A DNA stretch of 54,213 nucleotides from Dehalococcoidia bacterium UBA2158 (GCA_002328185.1 DCWQ01000041.1:57487-111699); one strand, 5' to 3'. Shown: positions 41,625 through 52,142, counted from the stretch's first letter. Program-made: numbers and translations. The notes: generated from the letters alone by a model not told the origin.

Positions 41625-43037
41625 ATGGCTAACGAGATACTGAATACTCTTCTGCCGTTCGCAGGATGGAGTGACGACCGCGCCAAAGACTTGACCATCA
41701 CCGGCGGGACCGACCCCCTATTGCCCACGTCGTTCCGCATCACTGACACCAGCACAGCTGCTCTCGGAGCCGTTGGCCTTGCCGTGTCCGATCTCTGGGA
41801 GTCCCGCACCGGCCGCCGCCAGGAAGTTACAGTCGATGCCAGAAGAGCGACCGCCTCTCTCCGCAGCGGGAAATACATGCACATGGATGATTCGCATGTG
41901 TCCACCGAGCGGAACACGGTGATGGGCGTTTATCCGACCAAGGACGGCCGTTGGAGCTATCTCCATTGTAATTTCCCCAACCACCGCGCCGCCGCCCTCA
42001 GCGTTCTGGGCGTGTCGGAAGACCGTGACGCCGTGACCAAAGCGGTGGCAATGTGGAACGCCCAAGATCTCGAAGAAGCCATCATCGCTGCTAAGGGCGC
42101 CGGAGGCATGGTGCGCACCATGGAGGAGTGGGCCAAGCACCCCCAGGCAGCCGCTATAGGCTCACTGCCACTGATGGAAATCGTCAAGATCGGAGAAGCT
42201 CCACCCGAAGCGTTGCCCGAAGGCAACCGGCCCCTGTCCGGAGTGAGGGTGCTGGACCTGACGCGTGTTTTGGCCGGGCCCACTTGCGCCCGAACGCTGG
42301 CTGAGCACGGCTCCGACGTCATGAAGATAACCGCTGGGCACCTACCCAACATTGGCTACCAGGAATACGACACCGGCCACGGCAAGTTGAACGCCCAACT
42401 GGACTTGCGCGATGATTCGGCCCTCGAGACCCTGCGTGGCCTAGTCCGCCAGACGGATGTGTTCTCCCAGGGCTACCGGCCGGGGACTCTTGGCGGGCGC
42501 GGCCTCTCACCTGAGGAGTTGGCGGAACTGAGGCCGGGCATCGTTTATATCTCGCTGTGCGCCTTCAGCCACGAGGGCCCTTGGGCGTCGCGGCGCGGGT
42601 TCGACACCGTGGTGCAGACCGTCAGCGGCATCACCAGCCGCCAGGGAGATCTGTTCCCCGGTGCGACCCCGGGGCCCCAGTTCTACCCTGTGTCAGCCAT
42701 CGACTACCTCACCGGCTACCTGATGGCCTTCGGGGGGATGGTGGCCTTGAACAAGCGCGTCCACGAGGGCGGCAGTTGGTTGGTGCGAATATCGCTGGCG
42801 CAGGTGGGGCGTTGGCTCGTCTCCCAAGGTGAGATTCCCGAATCGCAACTCCTGAACGTACCCGCTGAGTTCACTCCGGAAGAGGTGGCAAGTTGGTCCA
42901 CAGTCAGCGACACCCCCATGGGCAAGCTGAGGCACCTGGGGCCGGTGCTGGGGTTATCTGAGACAGCGACCCGCTGGGCCAGGCCATCGGTGCCACTGGG
43001 CCACCACGACCCGGTGTGGCCTGAACGGTCGAAGTAG
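41625..43037 (+). CDS. family III CoA transferase, permuted layout
   Basis: A 470-residue CaiB/BaiF-type CoA transferase. The sequence that usually opens the family, PLSGVRVLDLTRVLAGPT followed by LAEHGSDVMKI, appears only at about residue 205. The first 200 residues (with SHVSTERNTVMGVYPTKDG and MVRTMEEWAKHPQAAAIG) look like the small/large-domain part that normally comes after it. The chain is thus permuted or a fusion of halves. The usual catalytic Asp position in the RG(F)D segment is represented by RRGFDTVVQ near residue 326. Acyl-CoA substrate unknown. AGGAGG lies ahead of the ATG. It stands alone between an operator-like dyad and a shared terminator. Confidence 0.82.
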   Translation: MANEILNTLLPFAGWSDDRAKDLTITGGTDPLLPTSFRITDTSTAALGAVGLAVSDLWESRTGRRQEVTVDARRATASLRSGKYMHMDDSHVSTERNTVMGVYPTKDGRWSYLHCNFPNHRAAALSVLGVSEDRDAVTKAVAMWNAQDLEEAIIAAKGAGGMVRTMEEWAKHPQAAAIGSLPLMEIVKIGEAPPEALPEGNRPLSGVRVLDLTRVLAGPTCARTLAEHGSDVMKITAGHLPNIGYQEYDTGHGKLNAQLDLRDDSALETLRGLVRQTDVFSQGYRPGTLGGRGLSPEELAELRPGIVYISLCAFSHEGPWASRRGFDTVVQTVSGITSRQGDLFPGATPGPQFYPVSAIDYLTGYLMAFGGMVALNKRVHEGGSWLVRISLAQVGRWLVSQGEIPESQLLNVPAEFTPEEVASWSTVSDTPMGKLRHLGPVLGLSETATRWARPSVPLGHHDPVWPERSK

Positions 43038-43242
43038 CCGAAGACCGGCACGGATCTTTTGCTCAAGGTATCCACTACTGCTTGCGCCGCCTTGGCACGT
43101 ATGGAAGGCCAGATCGCCATAGGTACATTGCTAAAAAGGATGCCGGACATAAGATTGGACACCGAAGACTTGGAACGAAATCCGAGTACGACTCTGTGGG
43201 GGTTTAAAGAGATCCCCGTCTCGTTCTAGAACACGAAGTTTA

Positions 43243-43288
43243 TAAAGAAAGAGGGGCCGTCCTGACGAATCGGGACGGCCCTTTCTTG
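43243..43288. terminator. bidirectional terminator, end of the ilv-leu operon
   Basis: GGGCCGTCC and GGACGGCCC form a 9-bp stem, flanked by AAGAAAG on the left and CTTTCTT on the right, so T-rich tracts follow on both strands. It ends leuA and the facing CoA-transferase gene. Confidence 0.75.
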
Positions 43289-43308
43289 TTGCTACTGTTG
43301 CCTCCAGC

Positions 43309-44874
<1,566 letters not shown>

Positions 44875-44925
44875 GTCTTTTACCTATATCCCTTTCTGTT
44901 TATGAATTTGGGGCTGCGTTTGCCG

Positions 44926-45036
44926 CTAACTGCGGCCTTCAGAAAGGGTCGCCAGGGTCACGTAGTCAACCGCCGCCAGCCCTGCCAGGACCAGCGGGCG
45001 ATGATTGACTACATTCAACGCCTCCAAGATCGTCAT
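44926..45036 (-). CDS. 36-codon small ORF between ilvC and leuA
   Basis: ATG 45036 is preceded by GGAG with seven bases between, a good ribosome-binding site. The frame reads MTILEALNVVNHRPLVLAG and continues to a TAG at 44926. Seven of 36 residues are Leu, and the centre is hydrophobic. It could be a small membrane peptide, a leader peptide for leuA, or chance. No homology is claimed. Confidence 0.4.
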   Translation of the reverse strand: MTILEALNVVNHRPLVLAGLAAVDYVTLATLSEGRS

Positions 45037-45072
45037 GATATTGCTCCGTATTGCCGAATATTCGTGCCTAGA

Positions 45073-46068
45073 TTATTTTGGGTCCATCCAGGGCATCATG
45101 GCGCGCAATTCTTTGCCGATGTCCTCGATCTGGCTGTGCTGGGCCTGCTCGCGCAGGGGCGTGAACCGGGGGCGGCCTTCGTCGTTCTCGGCGATCCATT
45201 CCTTGGCGAAAGTGCCGTCCTGGATCTCTTTCAAGACCTGGCGCATGTTGTCGCGAACGTGCTCGTCGATGATCCGGGGGCCGCGGGTCAGGTCGCCGTA
45301 TTCGGCGGTGTCGCTAACCGAGTAGCGCATGTAGTTGAACCCGCCCTGGTACATCAGGTCGACGATCATCTTCAGCTCATGCAGGCACTCGAAGAAGGCG
45401 ATCTCCGGGGGATATCCGCCCTCGACCAACGTGTCGAAAGCAGCTTTGACCAACGCGCTCACGCCACCGCAGAGGATGGCCTGCTCGCCGAACAGGTCGC
45501 TTTCAGTCTCGTTCTTCAGGGTGGTCATCAGGACGCCAGAACCGGTGCTGCCGATGCCCTTGGCGTAGGCCAAGCCGATGTCCTTGGCGTTACCAGTTGC
45601 ATCTTGGTGCACTGCCAACAGGCTGGGGACGCCGACACCCTCGGTGAACAACTCACGCATGCGGTGGCCGGGTGCTTTGGGGGCCACCATCATCACGTCC
45701 ATGCTTTCGGGCGGGACGATCTCTTTGTAGTGGATGCTGAAGCCGTGGGCGACCATCAGGGCGCTGCCGGGCCTCAGGTTGGGCTCGATCTGCTCGCGGT
45801 AGATGCGGCCCTGGATATGGTCGGGTATGACCATCATCAGCACGTCGGCCTCTTTGGCTACATCAGGAACGTCCCCAACCCGCAGACCGGCGGCTTCGGC
45901 GACGGCACGGCTGCCGCTCTCGGGATAAAGTCCGACAACCACGTTCTGTCCGTTGTCCTTCAGGTTGAGGGCGTGGGCGTGGCCCTGGCTGCCGTAGCCA
46001 ACCATACCGATCGTCTTGTCCTCAAGAAATTTTAGGTCTGCATCTTTGTCATAATAAACGTCTACCAT
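45073..46068 (-). CDS. ilvC: ketol-acid reductoisomerase
   Basis: Second step of branched-chain synthesis: isomerises and reduces acetolactate with NAD(P)H and magnesium. A 331-residue class I enzyme. The Rossmann motif GYGSQGHAHA is near residue 26, the cofactor-selectivity loop reads GLYPESGSRA, and the C-terminal knotted domain has DLFGEQAILCGG and the metal-binding Glu in FECLHELKMIVDLMY. The two Ser in the loop suggest NADPH use, but this is not firm. AAGGAC lies ahead of the ATG. The gap to ilvN is 48 bp; a 36-codon ORF follows before leuA. Confidence 0.95.
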   Translation of the reverse strand: MVDVYYDKDADLKFLEDKTIGMVGYGSQGHAHALNLKDNGQNVVVGLYPESGSRAVAEAAGLRVGDVPDVAKEADVLMMVIPDHIQGRIYREQIEPNLRPGSALMVAHGFSIHYKEIVPPESMDVMMVAPKAPGHRMRELFTEGVGVPSLLAVHQDATGNAKDIGLAYAKGIGSTGSGVLMTTLKNETESDLFGEQAILCGGVSALVKAAFDTLVEGGYPPEIAFFECLHELKMIVDLMYQGGFNYMRYSVSDTAEYGDLTRGPRIIDEHVRDNMRQVLKEIQDGTFAKEWIAENDEGRPRFTPLREQAQHSQIEDIGKELRAMMPWMDPK

Positions 46069-46116
46069 TGTTGTTCTGTCCTTCTCCCGGTTCGTCTTAT
46101 GCGCTGACTTTCGTAT

Positions 46117-46671
46117 CTAGGTGTGGCCGTTCCCGTTCACCTGGCCATTACTGTGTCCATTTGCTAATCCGTTGGCTTGGCCCCGCACCATGGCCACCAA
46201 CCCGGACCGCAGCATCTCGATGATGCCGAAGGGGGCCAGCAGGTCGTTCAGGGCGTTTATCTTGTCCTCTTCTCCAGTGATCTCAATGACCATCGAGTCG
46301 CTGCCGACGTCGATGATGTTGGCCCGGAAGAGGTTAACGATCTGGATGATCTCGCCCCGGGTTACCTGGGTGGTCTTGACCTTGATCAAGGCCAATTCTC
46401 GGGCCAGGATGCGTTCGTTGGTGATGTCCGAGACCTCGATGACATCGATGAGTTTATCCAGTTGTTTTGCCACCTGGCTCACGGTGTAATCGTCGCCGTC
46501 GACCACGAAGGTCATGCGCGAGAGGCCCACTTGTTCGCTGTTGCCCACGGCTAGGCTGACGATGTTGAACCCGCGGCGGCGGAACATGCTGGCCACGCGA
46601 GTCAAAACACCCGGTTTGTCTTCGACCAGGGCAATCAGCGTGTGTTGTTCGTTGCTATTTTTCTGGACCAT
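46117..46671 (-). CDS. ilvN: acetolactate synthase small subunit
   Basis: Regulatory subunit that binds valine and activates the large subunit. The 184-residue protein opens with an ACT domain (TLIALVEDKPGVLTRVASMF near residue 11, quoted whole) and has the usual C-terminal part (GEEDKINALNDLLAPFGI). The C-terminus ends in an unusual Asn-Gly repeat (NGLANGHSNGQVNGNG). ATG 46671 starts one base after the ilvB stop, so translation is coupled. In this operon it likely serves the adjacent IlvB and possibly the solo IlvB at 16872-18581 too; that is inference. Confidence 0.94.
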   Translation of the reverse strand: MVQKNSNEQHTLIALVEDKPGVLTRVASMFRRRGFNIVSLAVGNSEQVGLSRMTFVVDGDDYTVSQVAKQLDKLIDVIEVSDITNERILARELALIKVKTTQVTRGEIIQIVNLFRANIIDVGSDSMVIEITGEEDKINALNDLLAPFGIIEMLRSGLVAMVRGQANGLANGHSNGQVNGNGHT

Positions 46672-46672
46672 C

Positions 46673-48367
46673 TTAGGCTGTCTCTGTGGGCGCCGGTTCT
46701 TCCAGCATCTCGTTTACGGACTGACCGGATGGGATGAACGGGAAAACGATCTCGTCTTCCTTCACCATGAAGTCCACGATCACTGGACCGGCGGTCTCCA
46801 TAGCCTGTTGCACGGCATCCACCACCTCGTCCTTCTTGGTGACGCGGATGCCCCGGATGCCGTAGGCCTCGGCGATCTTCACGAAGTCTGGGTTGGCCGA
46901 GAACTCGCTGGCCACGAAGTCCTTTCCAAAAAAGACATCCTGTAACTGGTGGACCATGCCCAGATTGGTATTGTTCAATATGGCGAATTTGACGTCGGCT
47001 CCGCTCTCAACGGCGGTGGCGATGTCGCACATGGTCATTTGGAAACCGCCGTCGCCGCAGACCGACCAGACGGTCGTATCGGGAAGCCCAACCTGGGCGC
47101 CCAGAGCGGCGGGGACCTCGAATCCCATGGTGCCCAACCCGCCCGATGTAATGAACGTGTTCGGCTCGGTGAATTTGCAGTGTTGCGCGGCCCACATCTG
47201 GTGTTGGCCCACGCCGGTGACCACGATGCCCCGGCCCTGGGTGGTCTCAGTCAGCCGCTTGAGCACATATTGAGGCAAAAGCTCGTCGGACTCCCGGACA
47301 ACATGGGACGGGTGCTGGGCCTTGATCTCTTCGATATGGCGCAGCCAGTCTATGTGGACGTTGGCTTCTATCTTGGGCAGCATCTGGCCCAGAACGGCTT
47401 TCAGGTCGGCCACCAAGCCGACATCGGTCTGGACGTTCTTGTCGATCTCAGAGGCGTCGATGTCAACATGGACGAACTTGGCGTTGGGCGCGAAGTCGGA
47501 TATCCGGCCGGTGACCCGGTCGTCGAACCGCATGCCCAGGCCGATGATCAAGTCGGCTTCGTTGATGGCCAGGTTGGCGTAGGCCATGCCGTGCATGCCC
47601 GACATCCCCAGGTTCAACTCGTGGTTGGAGGGAATGGAACTAATGCCCAGTAGGGTGGTTATCACCGGTATCTGAGCTTTCTCCGCCATCTTGGTCATCA
47701 GACCGTAGGCATGGGAGATGAGCACTCCGTGCCCTGCCATGATCAGCGGGCGCTCGGCCTTGTTTATCAACTCGGCGGCGGCGGCCACCTGGGCTTCAGG
47801 GGCTTCGCCGGGAATACTATATCCGGGCAGTTTGGTCTCGGTGGGCCAGACGAATTCCGTCTTTTCGCCCAGCAACACGTCTCTGGGGATGTCCACCAGA
47901 ACCGGGCCGGGACGTCCGGTGCGGGCGATGTGGAAGGCGTCGTGGATGGCTTGGGCCACGTCTTTAACGTCCATGACCAGCATGTTGTGCTTGGTTATGG
48001 GCAGCGTGACGCCGGTGACGTCGGTCTCTTGGAAGGCGTCGCGGCCGATGTAGGGCCGGGGCACCTGTCCGGTGATGGCGACCATTGGCACCGAGTCCAT
48101 CTGGGCGGCGGCGATGCCGGTGACCAGATTGGTGGCGCCGGGTCCTGACGTGGCGACGCAGACGCCGACCTTGCCGGTGGCGCGGGCGTAGCCATCGGCG
48201 GCCATGGCTGCGGCCTGTTCGTGGCGCACCAGGATGTGGCGCACGCCCGGATAGCTGGAGAGGGCCCCGTATAAAGGAAGCACCGCTCCGCCGGGCAGTC
48301 CGAAGACCACATCAGCGCCCTCTTTAAGAAGGCTTTCGCAGACTATTTCAGCGCCGGTCAGTTCCAT
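46673..48367 (-). CDS. ilvB: acetolactate synthase large subunit, T-box-Leu copy
   Basis: Same reaction as the copy at 16872-18581. The 564-residue protein has the activating Glu in VRHEQAAAMAADGY near residue 47, SGPGATN, RFDDRVTGR and the ThDP motif GDGGF with NN after about 25 residues. The true start is ATG 48367 (MELTGAEIVCES); a longer frame back to 48481 runs into the T-box hairpin and is not translated. ilvN follows after one base. It heads the operon ilvB-ilvN-ilvC-leuA, read from a promoter at 48679-48707 through the T-box leader. Confidence 0.94.
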   Translation of the reverse strand: MELTGAEIVCESLLKEGADVVFGLPGGAVLPLYGALSSYPGVRHILVRHEQAAAMAADGYARATGKVGVCVATSGPGATNLVTGIAAAQMDSVPMVAITGQVPRPYIGRDAFQETDVTGVTLPITKHNMLVMDVKDVAQAIHDAFHIARTGRPGPVLVDIPRDVLLGEKTEFVWPTETKLPGYSIPGEAPEAQVAAAAELINKAERPLIMAGHGVLISHAYGLMTKMAEKAQIPVITTLLGISSIPSNHELNLGMSGMHGMAYANLAINEADLIIGLGMRFDDRVTGRISDFAPNAKFVHVDIDASEIDKNVQTDVGLVADLKAVLGQMLPKIEANVHIDWLRHIEEIKAQHPSHVVRESDELLPQYVLKRLTETTQGRGIVVTGVGQHQMWAAQHCKFTEPNTFITSGGLGTMGFEVPAALGAQVGLPDTTVWSVCGDGGFQMTMCDIATAVESGADVKFAILNNTNLGMVHQLQDVFFGKDFVASEFSANPDFVKIAEAYGIRGIRVTKKDEVVDAVQQAMETAGPVIVDFMVKEDEIVFPFIPSGQSVNEMLEEPAPTETA

Positions 48368-48414
48368 CTTAATAGCCGTTTTCCTAGTCCGAAAGTAGGG
48401 AAGGAAAATCCCAA

Positions 48415-48673
48415 TAAAAAACCCATCCCAATGGAAGGGACGGGCTTGAAGCTCGTGGTACCACCCTTCTTTAGACCTCACGTCCGTTTCACCGTGTGGT
48501 CCCTCGAAGACCTGATATCGGTGTCAACCGCCGCGCCCTACTCGTTGTTCAGGCGGGCCGCTCCCGGGCGAGTTCGGGGTCCTACTGCCACCGGATTCAC
48601 ACCAACCACCGGCTCTCTCAGACAGGGTACCCTTACTACTCCCGTTCTTAGCGGAATTCGTAATATTTTAACT
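48415..48673 (-). promoter_or_regulatory. T-box riboswitch, specifier CTC (Leu)
   Basis: The minus strand shows the T-box sequence AAGGGTGGTACCACGAGC (48468-48451). Stem I landmarks GAGTAGTA, AGAGAGCCGG and TGTGAATCCGG are present. The specifier segment reads GAA-CTC-GCCCGGGAGC with CTC at 48572-48570, so leucine is sensed. The terminator is CCCGTCCC/GGGATGGG followed by six T residues (48416-48444), ahead of ilvB. The leader should raise ilvBNC-leuA expression when tRNA-Leu is uncharged. Confidence 0.93.
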
Positions 48674-48678
48674 CAAGA

Positions 48679-48707
48679 ATCGTATCAGCGGGGTTGGGGC
48701 TTGTCAA
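48679..48707 (-). promoter_or_regulatory. promoter of the Leu T-box leader
   Basis: A perfect TTGACA (48707-48702) and TACGAT (48684-48679) are separated by 17 bases on the minus strand, just upstream of the T-box. Confidence 0.7.
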
Positions 48708-48754
48708 ACGGACATAATGTTTGGAAGCCCACCTTACGCAAATCGAACTATCCA

Positions 48755-49327
48755 TCAATAAATCCGATGCGTCCTGATCCACTCCAGCCTTTTCCGACTC
48801 AACGGCCATAGCTTGCAGAGGCTTGTTTTTGCGTCGCGAATTTCCGGGTTTTCTGGGAATAAGGCTAGTAGCCATAAGGACACGATCACGAAGGCCGGCG
48901 TTATGAGCAGTAGAAGGATTCTGGCGCGTGGGGCAGCGTCCCAGAATGTTGATGTTGAAAGGACCACTGCGAAGAAGGGGATCAACAGCAGCCGGAAGAT
49001 GACGTTGACGGCTCCAAAGGAGATTGTCCCCAGTACCCGCAGCGGAAGGCCGGCCATTCTGAAAACGGGGACCACTGGCGTGGCGATCGCAACGGCCACA
49101 TCGTTCAGTTTGATGGCCGCATTCAAGAGACCGCCCTGCTCGCGCAATTCGGCTATATAGTCATCCCATCTCTTCAGGTCGTCGCTTTCCAATGAGACGG
49201 CGAGCCGGCGGTCGCGCTGAGATTCATTCGTTGTTGTCTGCCTGGTTTTTGGGCTCTTCGAGTCGAAAGTGTATCCCAACGGACTCGGAGGCCGCCACCC
49301 GGTCCAAAGGAAGATTTTTCTCGTCAT
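48755..49327 (-). CDS. predicted membrane protein
   Basis: A 190-residue protein of unknown function. Following a basic, hydrophilic N-terminal half (NESQRDRRLAVSLESDDLKR) come two to three hydrophobic segments, near VLGTISFGAVNVIFRLLLIPF (first 20 residues) and ARILLLLITPAFVIVSLWLL. The tail is basic. The ATG at 49327 lacks a clear ribosome-binding site, and a start further inside the frame is possible. It is divergent from metG and ends just upstream of the T-box promoter. Confidence 0.5.
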   Translation of the reverse strand: MTRKIFLWTGWRPPSPLGYTFDSKSPKTRQTTTNESQRDRRLAVSLESDDLKRWDDYIAELREQGGLLNAAIKLNDVAVAIATPVVPVFRMAGLPLRVLGTISFGAVNVIFRLLLIPFFAVVLSTSTFWDAAPRARILLLLITPAFVIVSLWLLALFPENPEIRDAKTSLCKLWPLSRKRLEWIRTHRIY

Positions 49328-49388
49328 TCAGGTAGCTGTGATAGAATATCCGTGCCCAAATCCGTAAATCGTAACGAGTTATTTTCCC

Positions 49389-51089
49389 TTGCCTGATCGT
49401 ACCCCTGACCGAATTTTCGTGGCCGTGGCCTGGCCCTACGCCAACGGTCCACTCCACCTGGGTCATATCGCCGGCTGCTACCTGAGCGCCGACATCTTCG
49501 CCCGTTACCACCGCATCAAGGGCAACGAAGTCCTGATGGTCTCCGGCAGCGACACCCACGGCACCCCCATCACCATCCGGGCCGACCAGGAAGGCATCAC
49601 CCCCCAGGAAGTGGTTGAACGCTACCACGGCATGTTCCTGGAGTCCTGGCAGCAACTGGGCATCACCTTCGACCTGTTCACCACCACGAACACCGAGAAC
49701 CACGAAAAGGTGGTCCACGATGTTTTCAAGTCGCTCCACGAAAAGGGCTTCATTTATACCGACAACATGCTGCTGGCCTACTGCGCCCAGTGCGACCGGT
49801 ACCTGCCCGACCGCTACGTGGAGGGCACCTGCCCCCACTGCCAGAACACCCGCGCCAGGGGAGACCAATGCGACGCCTGCGGCCGGACCCTGGACCCCCA
49901 AGAACTGATCGACCCCCGCTGCTCCATCTGCGGCGCAACCCCCGAGTTCCGAGAGTCGGAGCACTTCTTCTTGAAGCTCTCAGCCTTCGAGGAGCCCCTC
50001 TTGGAATGGGTGGAGAAACAGGACCACTGGCGGAACAACGTCAAGAACTTTACCCGCCAATTCCTCCGGGACGGCCTCAAGGACAGGGCCATTTCCAGAG
50101 ACCTCGCTTGGGGAGTGCCCCTGCCCCTGGACGGCTACGACTCCAAGCGCATCTACGTCTGGTTCGAGGCGGTCATCGGCTATCTGTCCGCGGCCGTGGA
50201 GTGGGCCGATAAAAATGGCGGCAACTGGGAAGACTTCTGGAAGGACCCCGCCACCAAGAGCTACTACTTCATCGGCAAGGACAACATCCCCTTCCACAGC
50301 ATCATCTGGCCGGCGATCATCATGGCGTACGACGAAGGCCTGAACCTGCCCTACGACGTCCCAGCCAACGAGTTCCTGAGCCTGGAGAACCAGAAATTTT
50401 CCACCAGCCAGAACTGGGCCGTCTGGGTGCCCGACTACCTTGAAAAGTACGACCCCGACCCGCTGCGCTATCTGCTGTCCATAAACATGCCCGAGTCCGG
50501 GGACTCAGACTTCTCCTGGTCCGAGTTCGTCCGCCGCAACAATGAAGAGCTGGTGGCGACCTATGGGAACCTGGTCAACCGGGTGCTCTCATTCACCTAC
50601 CGCAACTTCGACGGCAAAGTCCCTGGAGTCCAGTCTCTGGATGAGGTCGACGAAGGTCTGCTCCGCGCCGCCCGCGAAGCCATGGACTCGGTGGACGACA
50701 ACCTCTACAACTGCCATTTCAAGGCCGCCGTCGGCAGGGCATTCGGGCTGGCCCAGGAGACCAACCGCTACCTGGACACCAAGGCTCCTTGGAAGTCGAT
50801 CAAAGAAGACCGAGACCTGGCCGGCAGCAGCCTGACCGTAGCCATGCAGGCCATCAACTGCTTGAAGACCATCTTGTATCCATTCATGCCCTTCAGTTCC
50901 CAGAAAGTCCACGAGTTCCTGGGATTTGACGGCCTCATCGAAGAGGGCGAGTGGGACTTCGACAGCCTCGTCGGCCAGATAAAAGCCGGAGCCGACCTGC
51001 AGGAGCCTGCGCCGCTGTATACTAAGCTGGATTCTGAACTCATCGAGGAAGAGGTCCAGAAATTGGGTATAGGGACCTCCGGCGAATAA
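49389..51089 (+). CDS. metG: methionyl-tRNA synthetase
   Basis: Charges tRNA-Met. The 566-residue class I enzyme has the HIGH-type motif WPYANGPLHLGHIAG near residue 15. A knuckle region with four CxxC pairs (CAQC, CPHC, CDAC, CSIC, residues 134-185) fits the double-zinc MetRS type. The KMSKS-type loop reads QKFSTSQNWAV, so the second Lys of the loop is Thr. No C-terminal tRNA-binding OB domain is present, so it is the short form. TTG 49389 is used as the frame cannot extend further; the ribosome-binding site is weak. The polyprenyl synthase gene follows one base after the stop. Confidence 0.94.
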   Translation: MPDRTPDRIFVAVAWPYANGPLHLGHIAGCYLSADIFARYHRIKGNEVLMVSGSDTHGTPITIRADQEGITPQEVVERYHGMFLESWQQLGITFDLFTTTNTENHEKVVHDVFKSLHEKGFIYTDNMLLAYCAQCDRYLPDRYVEGTCPHCQNTRARGDQCDACGRTLDPQELIDPRCSICGATPEFRESEHFFLKLSAFEEPLLEWVEKQDHWRNNVKNFTRQFLRDGLKDRAISRDLAWGVPLPLDGYDSKRIYVWFEAVIGYLSAAVEWADKNGGNWEDFWKDPATKSYYFIGKDNIPFHSIIWPAIIMAYDEGLNLPYDVPANEFLSLENQKFSTSQNWAVWVPDYLEKYDPDPLRYLLSINMPESGDSDFSWSEFVRRNNEELVATYGNLVNRVLSFTYRNFDGKVPGVQSLDEVDEGLLRAAREAMDSVDDNLYNCHFKAAVGRAFGLAQETNRYLDTKAPWKSIKEDRDLAGSSLTVAMQAINCLKTILYPFMPFSSQKVHEFLGFDGLIEEGEWDFDSLVGQIKAGADLQEPAPLYTKLDSELIEEEVQKLGIGTSGE

Positions 51090-51090
51090 T

Positions 51091-52074
51091 ATGCTGCACG
51101 GCTTAGACGAACGCACAGCATCCATCTACTTCCCGGTCCAAGAGGGGCTGGCCAAGGTGGATGAGAAACTTCGCAGCCTTGCTGAAACCAAGACTTCACC
51201 CGTTCAGCCCCTGCTGAAATACGTGACCGATGCCGGCGGCAAACGGGTGCGCCCGGCCATAACCCTGCTGGCCGCCCAGTTTCATTCCCACGACCCGGCC
51301 CGGCCCACAATCATGGCCAGCGCGGTGGAACTGCTGCACCTGGCCACTCTGATCCATGACGACACCGTCGACAACTCGCCCCTGCGCCGCGGCCGCGCCA
51401 CGGTCAGCAACACCTGGAGCCCCCACGTGGCGGTGCTCTTCGGCGACTATGTCTTCGCAACCTCGGCCACCTTTGTCTGCGACACCCAAAACATCCGAGT
51501 GATTCGCCGGTTCTCCGAGACGATCATGGAACTTGCCAGCGGCCAACTGATGGAGTATTTCACCGCTTTCGACGCCACCCACGCCCGGGACATCTACAAC
51601 GACCGCATCTACCGCAAGACGGCTTCGCTGTTCTGCACGGCCAGCGAGTCGGGCGCGGTGTTGGGCGAGGCGCCCGAGAATGAAGTCCAGGCCCTACGCG
51701 ATTATGGCTACAACGTCGGCATGGCCTTTCAGGTACGTGACGATATACTGGACTTTGAAGGCGACGCTTCCAACCTGGGTAAACCGGTGGGCAGCGACCT
51801 GCTGAACGGCGTGCTGACTCTCCCGACTATCATGCTGATGGAACGCTACCCCAACGACGACCTGGTGCAGTCGCTGTTCAAAGACCGCTCCAACGAAAAG
51901 AAGCTGCAGAAGGTCGTTGAGGTGATCAACGACTCGACCGTTCTGTCCGACTGCGAGCAGGTGGTCCAAGACTACAGCAACAAGGCCTGCAAGGCCCTGG
52001 ACGCCCTTCCTGACTGCGAACCCAAGCGCTCTCTGATAAACCTAGCCGAATACATAACCGCCCGCCACCGCTAG
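51091..52074 (+). CDS. trans-polyprenyl diphosphate synthase
   Basis: Long-chain isoprenyl diphosphate synthase that makes the side chain of a quinone. The 327-residue protein has both aspartate-rich motifs: DDTVD at residues 90-94, followed by RRGRAT, and DDILDFEGD near residue 219. The segment GGKRVRPAITLL near 49 binds the isopentenyl diphosphate. The residue before the first motif suggests a long product (C35-C45), but length cannot be set by eye. It starts one base after the metG stop, so the genes are translationally coupled. Confidence 0.9.
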   Translation: MLHGLDERTASIYFPVQEGLAKVDEKLRSLAETKTSPVQPLLKYVTDAGGKRVRPAITLLAAQFHSHDPARPTIMASAVELLHLATLIHDDTVDNSPLRRGRATVSNTWSPHVAVLFGDYVFATSATFVCDTQNIRVIRRFSETIMELASGQLMEYFTAFDATHARDIYNDRIYRKTASLFCTASESGAVLGEAPENEVQALRDYGYNVGMAFQVRDDILDFEGDASNLGKPVGSDLLNGVLTLPTIMLMERYPNDDLVQSLFKDRSNEKKLQKVVEVINDSTVLSDCEQVVQDYSNKACKALDALPDCEPKRSLINLAEYITARHR

Positions 52075-52092
52075 GCACCGTAGGTGCGTTTT
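52075..52092 (+). terminator. weak terminator-like hairpin
   Basis: GCACC and GGTGC form a 5-bp stem with a GTA loop, followed by G and four T residues, right after the polyprenyl synthase stop. Confidence 0.35.
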
Positions 52093-52142
52093 GTTCAGAC
52101 GGGCGGGATGGCTTTGGTGGGGAATGGTTTTTGCGGGCTGGC

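Noticed and set aside
48368..48481. N-terminal extension of the second ilvB frame
   Set aside because: It lies in the T-box antiterminator and terminator; family similarity begins at ATG 48367.
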